Source: Cristatella mucedo (taxonomy: Eukaryota > Bryozoa > Phylactolaemata > Cristatellidae). Taken from it: a stretch of 64,000 nucleotides of DNA. The stretch lies in the NCBI GenBank assembly GCA_009760855.2, contig WPIO01000035.1, forward strand, positions 3,857,501-3,921,500, read 5' to 3'. The notes below the pieces were generated by a model. It was not told the DNA's origin and made no database searches. It worked only from the letters and a program-made list of their open reading frames with translations. Position numbers and translations under genes: made by a program. Shown piece after piece: positions 47,801 to 60,654 of the stretch (its first letter is position 1; each line of letters starts with the position of its first letter).

Positions 47801-48860
47801 TCCGTCAGAGTTGGAAGTTAAAAATGACGAATTATAATCATTTGGTAATACGTAATGCTTGTTTATTACACTTTCTTCTCAATAATACTCGTATGTGTCT
47901 AACCTTAATTTCATCACCTCATTTACCACCGGTAAAAGTGAAATCCTTACCCATGAATAGTAAATGTACACAGTTATTCCGAACGTATAATTCATATTCA
48001 GTAGAACCTTCAGACCTCTTCTCATCTTGCTGTTTGCACGACCTAATCAGTGTTAAGCACATTTATGTATGCAGCTGTCGATAGCCGAGGACTGTTCATG
48101 TCGTATGGCCGATTATTTATGTCCCATGCCCCCTTTCAAAATAAAATCATGTCGTCGGTAAAGGAATAACATGATTTTTAAATCTCAGCCATTTTTCCAT
48201 GTCGCCTTTTCAGCTTGGCTGCACGTCCCAGAGTAATGTAAATTTCGAAGCCTCTGCCAGCACTCCGGAGCACAAGGGGCCACATCAACACGTAGATTCT
48301 TGGTCGACCAATCTGAAGTTAACATTGGAGTGTTAATTTACATTTAAATATGGCGATGTATGGCTAGGATGTACGGAAAATGCATCCATCAGGTAGGGAT
48401 GATTATCAGAATAAGTCCTGCACTTCTGATATCAGTCAAGCTGCTGACAAAATCGGCATGTGCATCGAAGCTGTATGCACAAGCCGCAGCTTCGAGGGGA
48501 AAAACCTTTTTACCGGTGTTTGTCAGACACCAACAGGGATAGGAAATGCGGAAAGTACCATGTTTACGGTGCGATAATTTTAGCGATGAGCTGCCGCTCT
48601 GTATTTAAAATATTTGTAGGGCAGATATTTTGACTAGGTCAAACATTATTCCAGTAATACCACATCATTACACGAAAGATACTTGTAAGTGAGCTTTGAT
48701 GACTAACTGAGTAGCTAAATGCTAGGCATGAAATATCATTGCAGTCATTTTAAGGTTTACATTAGGATAGATATAGGAATGTCAAGAATATGCAAACGCT
48801 TCTTAAAAAAATATAATTTTGAAGGTCTGTAGCGTAAACGTAAGTAAATTTCATTTTACT
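47801..48860. other. Caspase intron sequence; one unassigned plus-strand frame
   Basis: No repeat was recognised. A 65-codon plus-strand frame at 48380-48577 contains five cysteines but has no similarity I know and no splice support. Confidence 0.3.
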
Positions 48861-48863
48861 AAC

Positions 48864-49039
48864 CTGAATGAAAAATAGCTTAGGCTTGCCTTCCAGATTT
48901 GGAAAATTTTCAACAGAAAAGTAGTCCACCAAGTCCGGTATCGTCATTTTACCATACAATGTATGGAAATAATCTTTATCTCCGTGGCTTGAAACAGCGA
49001 CAACCAGACAGTCTGTTTCTTCTGTAACCTTATCGATAA
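48864..49039 (-). CDS. Caspase p20 exon b (catalytic His)
   Basis: This exon is 176 nt and fully open. It begins with two bases after acceptor TTCTTCGGTTTAG and ends in phase 0 at CAG|GTTAGT. It encodes TDCLVVAVSSHGDKD, with the catalytic His in SHG; the IPDLVDYF segment, matching the usual I.DL..YF helix; and GKPKLFFIQ, the strand that leads into the active-site pentapeptide. This is the clearest caspase exon in the window. Confidence 0.85.
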
Positions 49040-49153
49040 CTAAACCGAAGAAATGCAAAATTATTACCAATAAAGCCTTCTTAAATACTACAACAACAAT
49101 TTAACATTCGATTACACCTCCAAGTAATTGATAGGCTATTTTTCTTTACGAAC

Positions 49154-49313
49154 CTTCCCACAGTTTTATGTTCAGGTCAGTGGCATTGCAGTTTCTCAAT
49201 CGGACAACTTCGAAACCAAAGCCGTTGAAAAGTTTAGCAAGGTTTTATTCGTCGTGAATAGCACATGTAAGACATTCATCAGTACGATTTCTTGGTAAAC
49301 TGGTTACGCACTT
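49154..49313 (-). pseudogene. Caspase p20 exon a, with in-frame TAA
   Basis: The exon runs from acceptor TTTTTTATCCTAACAG to donor GAAG|GTTCGT: 160 nt, phase 0 to phase 1. It encodes LPRNRTDE (the R.GTD region that contacts the P1 Asp in caspases), then NLAKLFNGFGFEV and the NCNATDL segment. A TAA at 49247-49245 interrupts it between DE and NL. About seven residues appear inserted after RTDE relative to typical caspases. The next exon completes the split codon. Confidence 0.7.
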
Positions 49314-49617
49314 CTGTTAGGATAAAAAAGATTACCTTATTTCGTCAACAATCTCATATTACTTCCTTACTTCCAAACCTAGCTGACGGCCACTTCGGCA
49401 TTAGCCTGAGTCGCATAAGCTAAACAATTCCTGTTTGAGGGGGCATTCCGAGTACACTTGGACCCGATAAAGTACTAAAGCAGCTGACAGAATATGCAGT
49501 GGTTATTTACAGCGGAAATATTCATAACACACTCGCAACCATTTTGCAAAGACAAAGTTTTAGAAATCGTCTTTAAAAAGCACTGGACTAATTTCTTGCT
49601 TTTATTAAATTCGATCT

Positions 49618-49620
<3 letters not shown>

Positions 49621-49673
<53 letters not shown>
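49621..49673. repeat. (TA)n microsatellite
   Basis: A pure TA tract of about 53 bp in the putative intron upstream of the p20 exons. Confidence 0.97.
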
Positions 49674-49675
<2 letters not shown>

Positions 49676-51065
49676 TATTGTGTTCTGCCACTGACCTGTA
49701 GGTCTTTGTATTCTAATACTCCGGCTTACCTAAAGTAAATATTTCACGTTGGAATTATACCAGCAAAACCCACATTGATTCGATTAAATGTGTTCTAAAA
49801 CATAATGTAAACAATTTACGCCACCAAGCCTTTTTTTAACTTGGGTTTTAGCCAAAGTAGTACGGTTATCACGATGCCGGTTGCGGGTCAGATTTTAGCA
49901 GCAAGTGACCTGTTAATACCAACAGCAAGTTGTGTTGCTACCATCTTTACTATTGATATACAAAAGAGGTAATTGAATCAATACTGAATTATCTTTTTTC
50001 CTTTGTACGAATCAAAAACTCGGAATTCATGATAGACAGCTGTAGTATTCTCAATCTTGAAAAGACAGTGAACAAAGAAAACTTCCCAGAAAAGTACTAC
50101 CACTGGACAAGTACGACCTGGGTCCTCGATTAATTGCGTTATTAGATACTTTTATTCAGAGCTTGCTGATAAGTGCCAACCAACATCAGCCTTCATTCAA
50201 GCACTTTAATTGCTCATTTGATGTATATTTCCTTATAATTTAGCATTATTAGCAGCACTAGGATAATTTGGTTTTAATTTTAGTATGAGGAGCATTTATA
50301 ATATTTGACTAATGACTAAATTATAAAATTATTAGTCAATTTAATGTTTCAAAAAATCATAAAATGCAGTTGATGACACTTAACAGAAATAATTCCCTAT
50401 CCAGTCACTTAAAACAACACTGTGGGAATCGATGCGTAAATGCCTATACGATAAACAATATCAAGACAGCAAAGCACTTAATTGCTGCCATGGTTTTTCC
50501 AAATGGTTAGGATTTATCACAGATAATGTGAAGGTGAGTGTCTTTAATGACCAAGGTCGTAAGCTCGAGCTACGTAGTATACGTGGAAGGTCTCGATAGA
50601 CGTATGGAGCTGTACAAATGAACTTAATCTTCATATTTTATTTCCTTATCGTGCAGCTTGCTACAGCAAGCTTGAAAACCTTCGGACTGCCGGTTAGAAA
50701 GACTTCCGGCTTGTGGCATGCACTTTAAATCACAAGCAGATAAGCAGGCAAACAGAGATTAGCAAGAAAGGCAAATTTGCTGCAGAAACGGAAAACCTAA
50801 TTGGAACGAATGACTTTTCAGCTGAAATTAAAAATTGGCAAAGTCATTGAAGGTTGCTATATAAACCTAAAGCGATTATTAGACTTTTTTTCATTTGCTT
50901 TTGAGGGCTCTGTCACTCTAAAAGCATGTTTTTGGGTTATTAATATTGCCAGATGATGACGTGCAGTCTTGTCTGTCTATAGCACGATACGAAGCTGATA
51001 CGTGTTTATAATCTACGATGAGGGACTAAGGCCCCCGAAAAGGGCATTGCAGTCCGTAAAGTCTA
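49674..51065. other. Unassigned; intron of caspase copy B
   Basis: No exon carrying the expected start of the protease domain could be identified here on the minus strand, though one would be expected between 49313 and 51624. Confidence 0.35.
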
Positions 51066-51623
51066 GTATGTGCTTCATGGCAAACCAACCTACTGAGGTA
51101 TGTGTGAATGTGCCAATCGCGACCTACACAGTCAAACATAGCTACAGGGTTTTGAGGCAAGAGTGAGCCTCTTAATAGCAGGTAAGAATTAGTGCGATTA
51201 TTGCATCTACTATTCACCTGGGGCTCAACAAGGTGTGAACAGCTTGGTCATGATATCCTCATCTATTCAAGACACAATTTCGTAAGGATACCTATCTTTA
51301 AAGTGGTAATATTTTATTTTTTAGCTGAAGCTGGGGAATAACGAAGAGTCATTTCGTCCATGGCACACACATTAGGTTTAAGTAGTACCGAAGGTAAAAA
51401 TGTATATCCTAGTTCAAAAAGAATGCTGCTTCCTTTTTCCGGTTGACATAGAGATTGCTTTTAGCTATTGGGCTTTAATTAAGTTTGCTCATTTATAAAG
51501 GCAACGTCAGCCACCGAATCGAGAATTTCAGCAATGCCTTCAAAGGCAAAAGCTAACATAACTACTACACAGGCCTTATATTGATAAGGCATATTTGCAA
51601 AGATGGTTATACATGACGTTTAC

Positions 51624-51861
51624 CTTTTCTTTCTTCTTGGTCTTTTGACAATTTCGAGTAGGTAATTTGGACGGCTATGTTTCTCTTCGGTTCAGGACTC
51701 TTATCGTATCTTGGGGGAACACTTTCCAATACATACAACAAAATGCATACAGTGCAGATTTTCTATGTTATGTTTTCTGACGTTCAAGTGCCTACACAGG
51801 AGCACTGACCGTACAAGTTCTTTCAAGTTAAAGTTCGAGAAAATTGTCTCCTCGGAAGATT
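51624..51861 (-). pseudogene. Caspase copy B, 238-nt exon with frame loss
   Basis: A good acceptor (TTATTTAATTTCAG) opens this exon and GAAAAG|GTAAAC closes it. The readable part includes LKELVRSVLLCRHLN and the motif NLHCMHFVV, which is also conserved in copy A at 1004-1242. Copy A is 239 nt, giving phase 0 at the donor as the next p20 exon requires. Copy B is one base short and stops early. The fold is not recognised; a death-fold prodomain is possible but I see no clear CARD or DED signature. Confidence 0.45.
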
Positions 51862-53975
51862 CTGAAATTAAATAATGATAAAGTGTCACTGGTAGGGCAG
51901 TCGTCAAAGCAATACTGATGCGAATATTGCAGCCGCTCAAACGTTAAACGGTTTTAGATGTATCAAATTTGTTGGGTATTCGAATAAACTTTGATTATCT
52001 TATCATGCCTATAGGAAAGTTTCATCGTGTAGCAGTTATGATATTACGTGTGGCTTTTCTATGCGTTCTGCTCCTACAAATAATTAGTAGATATTTTCTT
52101 TGTATTAGATGATGACACCCCAGCGACCAAGACCTCCAAAGTTATAGGAAGCCATAAGTAACCTCTGTGACTTGACCAGCATCCTGGTTTAATAATGCCA
52201 CACTGGATCCACAGCATTCAGTCATTTTTCTACTACATATCATAGGGCTTTGTATCGCACAGCTGAGAAGTCTTCCATGCTAAGGGTAGTAGGGATAGAC
52301 ACATTGCAGTAGAATGAAGGAACTAACCATGTCTAAAGCTAGTTGCTGGAGCAGGAGGAACCAGAAGTACAGTGAGGTCTAGAGCTAGCACAGGAAAATT
52401 CCCATATAATCAGCAGCTGTAAAAAGAGGAGAAATGCAACCTGTTAGCAACAGGCAATGTGCATGCAGGTTCTGCAGACGTAACAGTATAGAAGCCTGCA
52501 TAGCTTGAGTTGAAGTATGATTTGTTTACCACAACAATAAATAAAAAAACTAAATCACTTGAAAGTTTTGATGTCCTGCAATCTTTGCAAAGCCCCTGCC
52601 AAAAGCTCTAAATTGTATTTAAACTCAAGGTAAAGTAATACAAAAGTAGATATGATATATCTTTCTATACCAATGGTGAATGGCATGCACTGCAAGACCT
52701 AGGTAGTTTGATCCAGTCCAGTAGGTCACAGTGATATGCCCCAGAGAGAGGCTGACAGCCATTTCCCCTCGTCTGCTAATATAATAACGTGGCTAATACA
52801 TAGCATCTTTTCTATTTCGACTTCATAGATAAGTATGTCCGTGCTTACGGTTGCCACCAGTATACATGAAAGGCACTCGATAAAAAGGTTTTTCATGTAA
52901 GTAATGATTTCAAAAATTTACATTAACAGCACTCCCTAAATAGTATTTAGTTTCCTAGACGTATTAGTGCTGCAAAGGTGTATCTTGATCAAAACATGAT
53001 ACTGGTGTTGTGTGAACATTCACCTTTGGTGAAGGGTTTCCTTGCCAGAGATCTTGTACTATCAGTCCTGGGAAATATCTCTTGTAGGAATGTATCTAAT
53101 CAAATGCGACGTGGGAGTTTAGCTTGTTTACGCTAGATTCACGTGTCGAATTTAGCTTGGCTAGCCGCTTGCTAAGAGCACTGACAAAATGGCTGAAGAA
53201 TAATCGTAGTGTGTTATATTTGAAGCCAAATGCCTAGGTGTCTCAATATTTCATTCCACGAAGCCGAAATTTTTTTGGTGGCGAGTTTCAACCACAACAC
53301 TCAAAGCAACGTGGCAATTGCTCAAAATGCGAAAGCTTTAATTCTCTACCTGACGAGATAGAGAAAGTAAGCAGCCTAGCAGAATCAGGAGGCAATAAAA
53401 GAAATTAGTAGCATAAGAGTAGCAGCTAAGCATGGCTGGATATTTCTTAAAGGAGCTTGCAGTAGATGTTAGAAAAATGCAGCATTTTTCGGTGCAAGTT
53501 AACCATTCAAAGACGTGCAAAAGGAAGGCTGTAACGTACAGCTTTCGATGAAATAAAAGTTAATTATTTTAGACTTTTTACGAGTAAGACCAAACGCCAC
53601 CTAAAGCAAGTGATGTGGAGCAGTCTAAATGAATGTGAAGAAGCTGAGAACTTAGCCCTTAAAGCTCAAAGTTATGATTTGCTGTTCCGAACATGTTTAA
53701 TCGTTGGAAACTATTACAGCTTCTTTACCAAAGGAAATGCATACGCTAATATGCTTATGCTGATAGAAGGGGCGACATGGTTGCCACTATGACGAGTTTA
53801 GCTATTCCTCATGAAATCATAGCTGAGCATACAGCTAGTTTGCTATTCATCGGCATTGTACGCTTGAGCATGGATAGTGCAAGCCCGGATGCTAAGCTGA
53901 AAGGTGTGCCAGTTAAAAAGGCGAAAAAACAAATAATGGTCTGAGCTGTACAAGGCGTAGCATTGAAAAACCAAC

Positions 53976-54047
53976 CTTTAACTATTCCAGGAGCTTCTAT
54001 AGGAGATTTTCTGTCTGCCTCTGGAGCTTCATCTTTTCTTTGAGAAA
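53976..54047 (-). CDS. Caspase copy B, linker exon (72 nt, phase 1-1)
   Basis: This is a 24-codon exon with peptide SQRKDEAPEADRKSP, ended by donor AAAG|GTTGGT. Copy A has two related exons nearby, 1736-1807 (QRKGKAPE) and one starting at 1574 (SQRKDNAPEAD). The repeated QRK..APE signature shows an exon-duplication series. The acceptor is weaker than in the neighbouring exons (GTAAGAG), and the phase is kept only if the second AG is used. Confidence 0.5.
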
Positions 54048-56230
54048 CTCTTACAGCAGGCAAGTGGAATGACGCGAGTCGGGCGATCAGCGAGCATCGT
54101 ATTTTGAGAAACATCCAACAAGTATTGCACCAGAAGTAAACAAAAATAATGGCTAGCACCAGTCAAGGGCTTTTTTTTATTCTGAATTGAATTGTTCGTG
54201 GAATCGCGTGCTGTATTATTCAATTACAGAAATCCCCCCGACGAGACTATTTTACCATGTAAATCTTTCCCAATGAGAATCCCCATTCATAGAGCTATGA
54301 AGTAATCGTGGCTGCGTCTTTTCATGCTCCATAAGATATTTTCAATTTTTCCCCAAGGCTTGCGAAAGGCCTTCTGTCACTGTGTATTTTGAAAGGAAAA
54401 TGTTTTCACACTCGTTATGGAAATATTTTTGAGGGCGATGGAACTGATTGGCAATAGATAGCTTGTAAAGACGGACTCATTGCACGGTTCCGAAATGCGG
54501 CTAAACATAAGCCCCAGAACCTAGACTAAACACGACTTAAGCATTCGTTGGCATGATATACGAAGACAGTCCTACATCATAAACGTAAGAACTGTAATAA
54601 ATGAGATAATACATTTTACATCTGGTGGATCCACAGCTTGCACGTTTACTTTGTAGAAGCTCAACGATACTTGTGATCCAGCCTGTCAAGTATGTGTTCC
54701 TTGTCGCTAACATGCAATCTTTTCATGCCAGTTGCAAATCGAGAACCATACAAGTATGACTGAGCTATTAAAATAGTATATTTGTATATATTATTTTATT
54801 GTCTTATTTTAACTTTGAGGCTCAACATTAAGCGGTTTACCACAATGGAGTTTCATATAGCTGACAATGAAATTGTTATTTATAGTAAACAGTCAATCCA
54901 GCTACGAAGCTTTTAGTTGTATTACGTGTGGGGCGAGGGTTGAGCACCCTCAAAATTAACAGACACACCCAGAGTTCTTTACGGTAATTACTAGATTTTC
55001 ATTTTTAATTTAGTCAACTGGATTTTAATTTGGTTAACATTAGTCAAGTTAACTATTTCCTCATTGGATTATATATGTTATCAAGGGAATGCATAGCTGG
55101 TTAGAAGAATTATTTACTAAATTTCATTTCGGAGAAAGTTGAAAGCCTGTACCCTGAAGACTTCAAGATAGAGAGCTATGCTGGAGCTTATTGTAGTACC
55201 GTCAATAGGTGGGCCACCATTTTAATGATAGTATTTTAAGGTATACAGTCCAGTAACATATATAGCTGTGGAATAGCTGTTTAATTGTCACAAATATATG
55301 ATGTAGACAAGCTAAGCAGTTGTTAAAATCGCATAATCTTGTGTTCTATTCAATTAGAGGTCAATATTGCCATGTCTTTAGTTCTTCAAAGAATAATAAA
55401 ATAATAAAAGTACTTGGTGAAATAATTCTTAGTGTTTTAAATGATTTCAAAAAGAGACGAGACACCGAAAGCACATGCTCAAGATTGTTTATCTAATTGT
55501 CCTAAAAAAACGCAGTGTTACAAGGGGGCATCTCAGACAAAGCATGATGCTGGCGTTGTGTCAGAATTCAACTTTGGGGACAAGATGTCTTCACTGCAGC
55601 TTCCGCTCGAAACAAACCTTGGGCATAATCTCCTATAGGAATAAATCGATTAAAAAATAAGATTGGAATTGAGCTTGTTTAAGACAAATGTTCTCAAAAC
55701 ACGGCCTTAATCTGTCTGGCAGCAGCCTAGCCTTAGAAATATTTGTGGAAGGATAAACGAAGTATTACCTATTATTTGCCACATGCCGACTTCTCAATTT
55801 ATACTTATGCGACAGTCTTAGGTTACCTTCTTTTCAATAGTACACTTGATTTTAAGGCTAAACTTTCGGCTTTTTTGCTGTTAATGCATTGCGAAAATTC
55901 CTCGTCTGATGCCATAGAGAATCAAACAAGCCTTTTACTGAATGAAAAGGGGAATTAAAGAGTTGTAATTTGCAGTACTTGGTATCTTTTAATCAATGAA
56001 CATTATCACAGCACCTTCACTAATGGAAACGCATACGCAATTATCACTATGCCGAAGATAGAACGATGGAACGAAAGCACATAGCAGTTAGTATGCTGTG
56101 CTGAACTAGTGTGATTGACTTATAAAATCGCTGCTAGGCATGCTTCTCATTTTCTGACATCGCTGTATACTCTTTTATAAATAGGGTAAACCTGGGTCTT
56201 AAGCAGCAAAGTTTGCCAATAAATATCATC

Positions 56231-56232
<2 letters not shown>

Positions 56233-56266
<34 letters not shown>
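56233..56266. repeat. (AT)n microsatellite, copy B unit 1
   Basis: About 34 bp, at the same position in the 1.07-kb unit as the tract at 57293. Confidence 0.95.
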
Positions 56267-56268
<2 letters not shown>

Positions 56269-56381
56269 TTATATTTATTTATACAGAGATATAGAGATAT
56301 ATATATTCTAAAAGCTTAAATAGCTACGACAACATTAACACTAGCCGGTGAAGCATTAGTGGTAGCTCTTGAAAAACCGAC

Positions 56382-56468
56382 CTTCATCTGATCCCTCAGC
56401 GTTTGTAGTATCGTAGTTCTCTTTCTTTATTTGATCGCATGCCAGTTTATCCACCTGTGAATGAATAT
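56382..56468 (-). CDS. Caspase copy B, linker exon (87 nt, phase 1-1)
   Basis: The exon has acceptor CTGCTGTAG and donor GAAG|GTCGGT. It encodes 29 residues including ENYDTTNAEGSDE. The copy A counterpart (4538-4624) has the same length, borders and C-terminal half, with several amino-acid differences in the first half. The peptide is acidic and probably disordered, consistent with a linker between an N-terminal segment and the protease domain. Confidence 0.6.
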
Positions 56469-57290
56469 CTACAGCAGCAAATTTGCAAACGAATTGACAA
56501 GAGTAAAGCGTTTTTTATGATTAAAAAAGATACACGTTATCGAAAGCACTTGCTCAAGATTGTTTATTTAAGTGTCCCAAAATCAGCAGTGTTACAAGCG
56601 GGCATCTCTGATAAAGCATGATGCTGGCGTTGTGTCAAAAGGCACCTTTGGTGAAGAAATTTCCTCACTACACCTTTCGTACTAAATAGAGCTAAGGCAG
56701 AATCTCCAATAGGAATTTATCTACTAAAAGTAAGATTGGAATTGAGCTTGTAAGAGACTGATGCTCTGAAAACACAGCTTTAATAAGTCCGGCAGCAGCC
56801 TTGCTTTAGCAACATTTGTTGAAGGATTAACGAAGTACTATTTATCATTAGCTGAATTCTAACTCGTCACAGTATACCTTTGCCGAAATCGTAGATTGGC
56901 TTTGTTTCAATACTATAAGGTTGGCTTTGCGGCTTTTTTTGCCGTTAATGAGTTGCGAAAATTCCTCGTCAGAAGTAAAAAGAAAAGAAACCTTTCACTG
57001 AATCAGAAGAGAAATTAAAGAGTTGTAACTTGCAGTACTTCGTATCTTTTAATCAATGTAAATTATCCCACTAATTTCAATAATTTAAACGCATACGTAA
57101 TTATCACTATGCACGGATACAACGATGGAGCGGCTGCACATGGTAGTTCGTATGCTGTGCTGAACTTCTTCGATTGACTTAAAAAAGCACTGCTGGGCAT
57201 GTTTCTTATTTTCTTGACATCACTGTATACTCTGTTATAAATAGTGTAAACCTGGGTCTTAAGCAGCAAGGTGTTCCAATAGATATTATC

Positions 57291-57292
<2 letters not shown>

Positions 57293-57358
<66 letters not shown>
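57293..57358. repeat. (AT)n microsatellite, copy B unit 2
   Basis: About 66 bp with one GT interruption. Confidence 0.95.
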
Positions 57359-57443
57359 TCAAATATATTCTAAAAGCTTAGATAGCTATGGCAACCATAA
57401 TACTCGCCCGTAAATCATTAGTGGTAACTGTTGAGTAACCTAC

Positions 57444-57536
57444 CTTGATAACCTGATGGATCAATGTCAGCAGATGCGTAGGTCTGTGAGCTTAAATCAG
57501 TTATTTTAGAAAATTTCCCTGTTAATTCATCAACAC
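57444..57536 (-). CDS. Caspase copy B, linker exon (93 nt, phase 1-1)
   Basis: The exon is bounded by a polypyrimidine acceptor (TTTTCTGCTGTAG) and the donor CAAG|GTAGGT. It encodes about 31 residues beginning VDELTGKFSK, rich in Ser, Thr and Asp, with no known fold. Its length is a multiple of three and both borders are phase 1, so it can be duplicated or skipped without frame loss. It lies in the second of two tandem 1.07-kb units in copy B; copy A has only one such unit. Confidence 0.55.
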
Positions 57537-59758
57537 CTACAGCAGAAAACAGAGCAAAAGAAGTGACTTGGGTCAGGCATTTGGTAAGCATTCCATTTTA
57601 AGGAGTCACGTGCAAATAGAGTGCAAGCGTCAGTCCGGCATATTGAGCCGTTAGTGCCGTGGCAACCTCTGACACAACTTATCGCTCGTAGTTTGCCTTT
57701 ATTATGAGGTTGACATTGTCCTAAGTGTTATCCACGCTTTGACGCACTATACTAGCTTGATTGGTGAGCGCATGAACTAATATAGCATTTAAGCTCGCCT
57801 TAAATAGCCTAGGTTTAATCTATTATATTTGTTTCTTGAATCCTCTATTGAATACTGTACGGTATAGAGCCAAAGACCAATATAGTATGAAGCAGAAAGC
57901 TTGATTAATCAAGAGGCAACCAATTCTAATTGAATCGGATTACGTTAGTGAATCTGGCTAAATGACATTTTTAAGCTCTCCACATTGACTGGCTTCATAT
58001 TCTGCAGTGACTCATTCCTGAATTCAGCTAATCATTTAATTGCGCTAGGTTCTCCCGGGAACATCGTGCTGCCACTGTAAGCTTTTGTTTGGTAATAACT
58101 TTTATGAAAAGCTAGAAAGCTAAACTCTTCACGGCTGAGTCGTTCGGTACGTGAAGAGAAATTCTTAAATTACATCCAAGCTTATCCCGACCAGCCACTT
58201 GTCAGTCTGTATATTGGATTTAAACTTTCGTTGCTATCTTCATGGACATTGGATTTAAGCAGAGGGCAACTAAATGGATTAGATATAGAAACTTATACAA
58301 CCAGACGGTTTGACAAGGTCTAAAACTCAGCTTCACATACGCTCGACAACGAAGACTTAAGAAAACTTCAGCATTAATTTGCACCATCCATAGAAACTGC
58401 AATTCAAATTATTACCATACAAGTTTATAAAAACGGTGGGAAAGGTATAGGATTCTATGAGAACTTGAATTTTACGACTGCTAAATCAAAAGCTTACACG
58501 TTTCAATTTTTTTGTCAGCTTCGATGTCAGCGAAAAAGTTATCAACCTCGTATCGTAGTTCGCTTCCTCGCCACTTGGCAGCTCTTGGTCACAAATTATT
58601 TAACTTGGCCATGATAAACAATATTGGATTTGTATAAGCTGAAAAGATCCTTATGATCCAGTCGGTCCAGGATGTGCCATTTGTGGTTAGAATGAAATCA
58701 CTTCGCACCATTTAAAAACTGAAAACCAATATGGTTAGACTGTACTACTATCCTATAGCTGTAAATTGTTTACCTTATTTTAGTACCTTGGTAAAACTTT
58801 GAAGCTCAATTTAAAGCGGTTTACCACATTAGAGATCCTTCTAGCAGACCACCAAATAGCATTTACGGCAGACCGGCAATCCAGCCACAAAGCCGTTAGT
58901 TGTATTGCGAAGTGGGCGAGGTTGGGAATACCTTAAAATTGACACAAACGCAGATTCATTATTCTTGATAGGCAGATCTTTAGTTTCGAATTAGTCAACC
59001 TGTTTTCAAGTCCGTTGACATTGGTCAAATTAAACATTACGTGACTGAATTAAATACTTCAATCGAGACAACATATAAATTGCTCAAAAATAAGATAACA
59101 CATTTCAATTCAATAAAAATTTAAGTGTGCACTTTTGGATAGAGTACGCATCGGAGGAGCATTAGGCAGGCACTCATTACATCAACACCAACCGGTGGTC
59201 CACCATTTTAATTGTATCCGTTTTGGAATGGAGTCGAGTACCATCCATGGTAATAGAAAAGCTTTTCAGCAGTAATAAAAAAAATAAAACGTAGAAAAGC
59301 TAAGCCAGAGTTTACTTTTCATAAGTTAAGCATAAAGCGTAGATATCAGTACCTTTTGAAGATATTTATTGGCATTCCATATTGTGATTTTCCGTCAAAC
59401 TATCTTAAAAACGTTGCATTCGATCAGCCTTGAGACGCTTAGACCTTGAGGGCCTTGCAGGCATAGTGTGAAAGCAATTAGACCCCTACATTGCTACAGA
59501 AATGACTATAATATATAATAATATAGATTGCTACAGAAATGACTTAGTATGACTGAAAATACCTTCATTAGTCGCCATAGCACTAACTTTGACAAGGCAA
59601 ACAGAGAATTCCTGCATCGTAATTAATCTTCACCTTGAGCTACCTTCTTAGGCTAAGCTACACATGGAAAAAAGCAGTCACAGTATATTTACTTGATTCT
59701 GTGCAGTTGGACTCATGCTTACCTCATGATTACCAATATCGTCCTTCGGAAAACTCAC

Positions 59759-59849
59759 CCTGAGGTGCAGAGTCTTGCTCTGTCTTCGTATATGTATCGC
59801 CTTGATCGCGGATAGTGACGGCATCAGTATACTTATTGCAGGAATCCAT
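59759..59849 (-). CDS. Caspase copy B, candidate first coding exon
   Basis: This exon is 91 nt: ATG plus 30 codons and one base. It ends at a strong donor, G|GTGAGT. Copy A has an exon of identical length and placement at 6316-6406, with a conserved ATG and the shared peptide EQDSAPQG just before the donor. The peptide is hydrophilic and acidic and has no recognised domain. The ending phase (1) fits the two-base start of the following linker exons. The start is supported by conservation of the ATG in both copies. A possible acceptor upstream of the ATG suggests a 5' UTR exon, but this is not proved. Confidence 0.6.
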
Positions 59850-60654
59850 TGAGATTGTTTGGTTTCACAGCTCTTCGGCAACTCTGAACATAATTAGTGT
59901 TTAATCATGTCAGTAACACAAAAACAAGGAAAAATTGGTTAAAGCAGGAAAACAGTGTGGTTAGAAAGTCATACAGAGAGTAACTGAATGTTATTGACTT
60001 TCTGGTGTTAAGATTTTTATAAATGGTTTTTAGATATTCGGCTGGCTCGCAAATGGTCCGTGTAAAGGCCTTATAGGTATATAGACTTTGTCCTAAAGGC
60101 TGGCATTAGTTTAGAGACCTATTGAGAATATTTAAAACTAACGAAGCTGTTTTGATTATTAGTTTGTATTTTGATAACATTTAAAGTTGTAATTCCAATT
60201 CAAACTAATGCTGTAAATAAGCTGGATACAAGCTATCTGTAGAAACGACTAAAATGCAAGTACTTTTAAAGCTCCGTATGGTCTGGAATACCACACAGCT
60301 AATATAACAAACTAACAAATTGTCCTCACATAAATTAAAATGGTCGTACATGGAGACCAATGATTCCAGTATCATAATGAGTTTAATATGAAATGAAAGC
60401 TTGTAATTATTAAATCTATATACTACCGCCGTCCAAGAAAATCTATCACAAACTGTTGCATAACGAAACGCTTAAAACTAGAAGCTGACTAGGAAGCTAA
60501 TAAGTGAGACATATTGTATAAGATTATTACTCAGTGGTTACGTTCCCACCTTAAGGGTAACAAAACCGGTTGCTGAATGCATATATTAAGTTTTAATCTT
60601 TAAATTTAAAACATTTCTAGCCAAATTTTATTTATTGGGACTGATTATATTTCG

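Larger units (their letters stand above)
55430..57570. repeat. Tandem duplication of a 1.07-kb exon-bearing unit
   Basis: There are two copies with offsets of 1060-1077 bp at several landmarks: the ATGATT start region (55441 and 56518), the TA tract (56233 and 57293) and the exon acceptor (56468 and 57536). Each unit carries one linker exon of the caspase gene. Copy A has a single unit (about 3600-4680). Confidence 0.8.

Noticed and set aside
49940-50100. Possible missing caspase exon (a YKGKKII-like string on the minus strand)
   Set aside because: No IINN..F motif, a stop follows at once, and no splice border matches the required phase 0.
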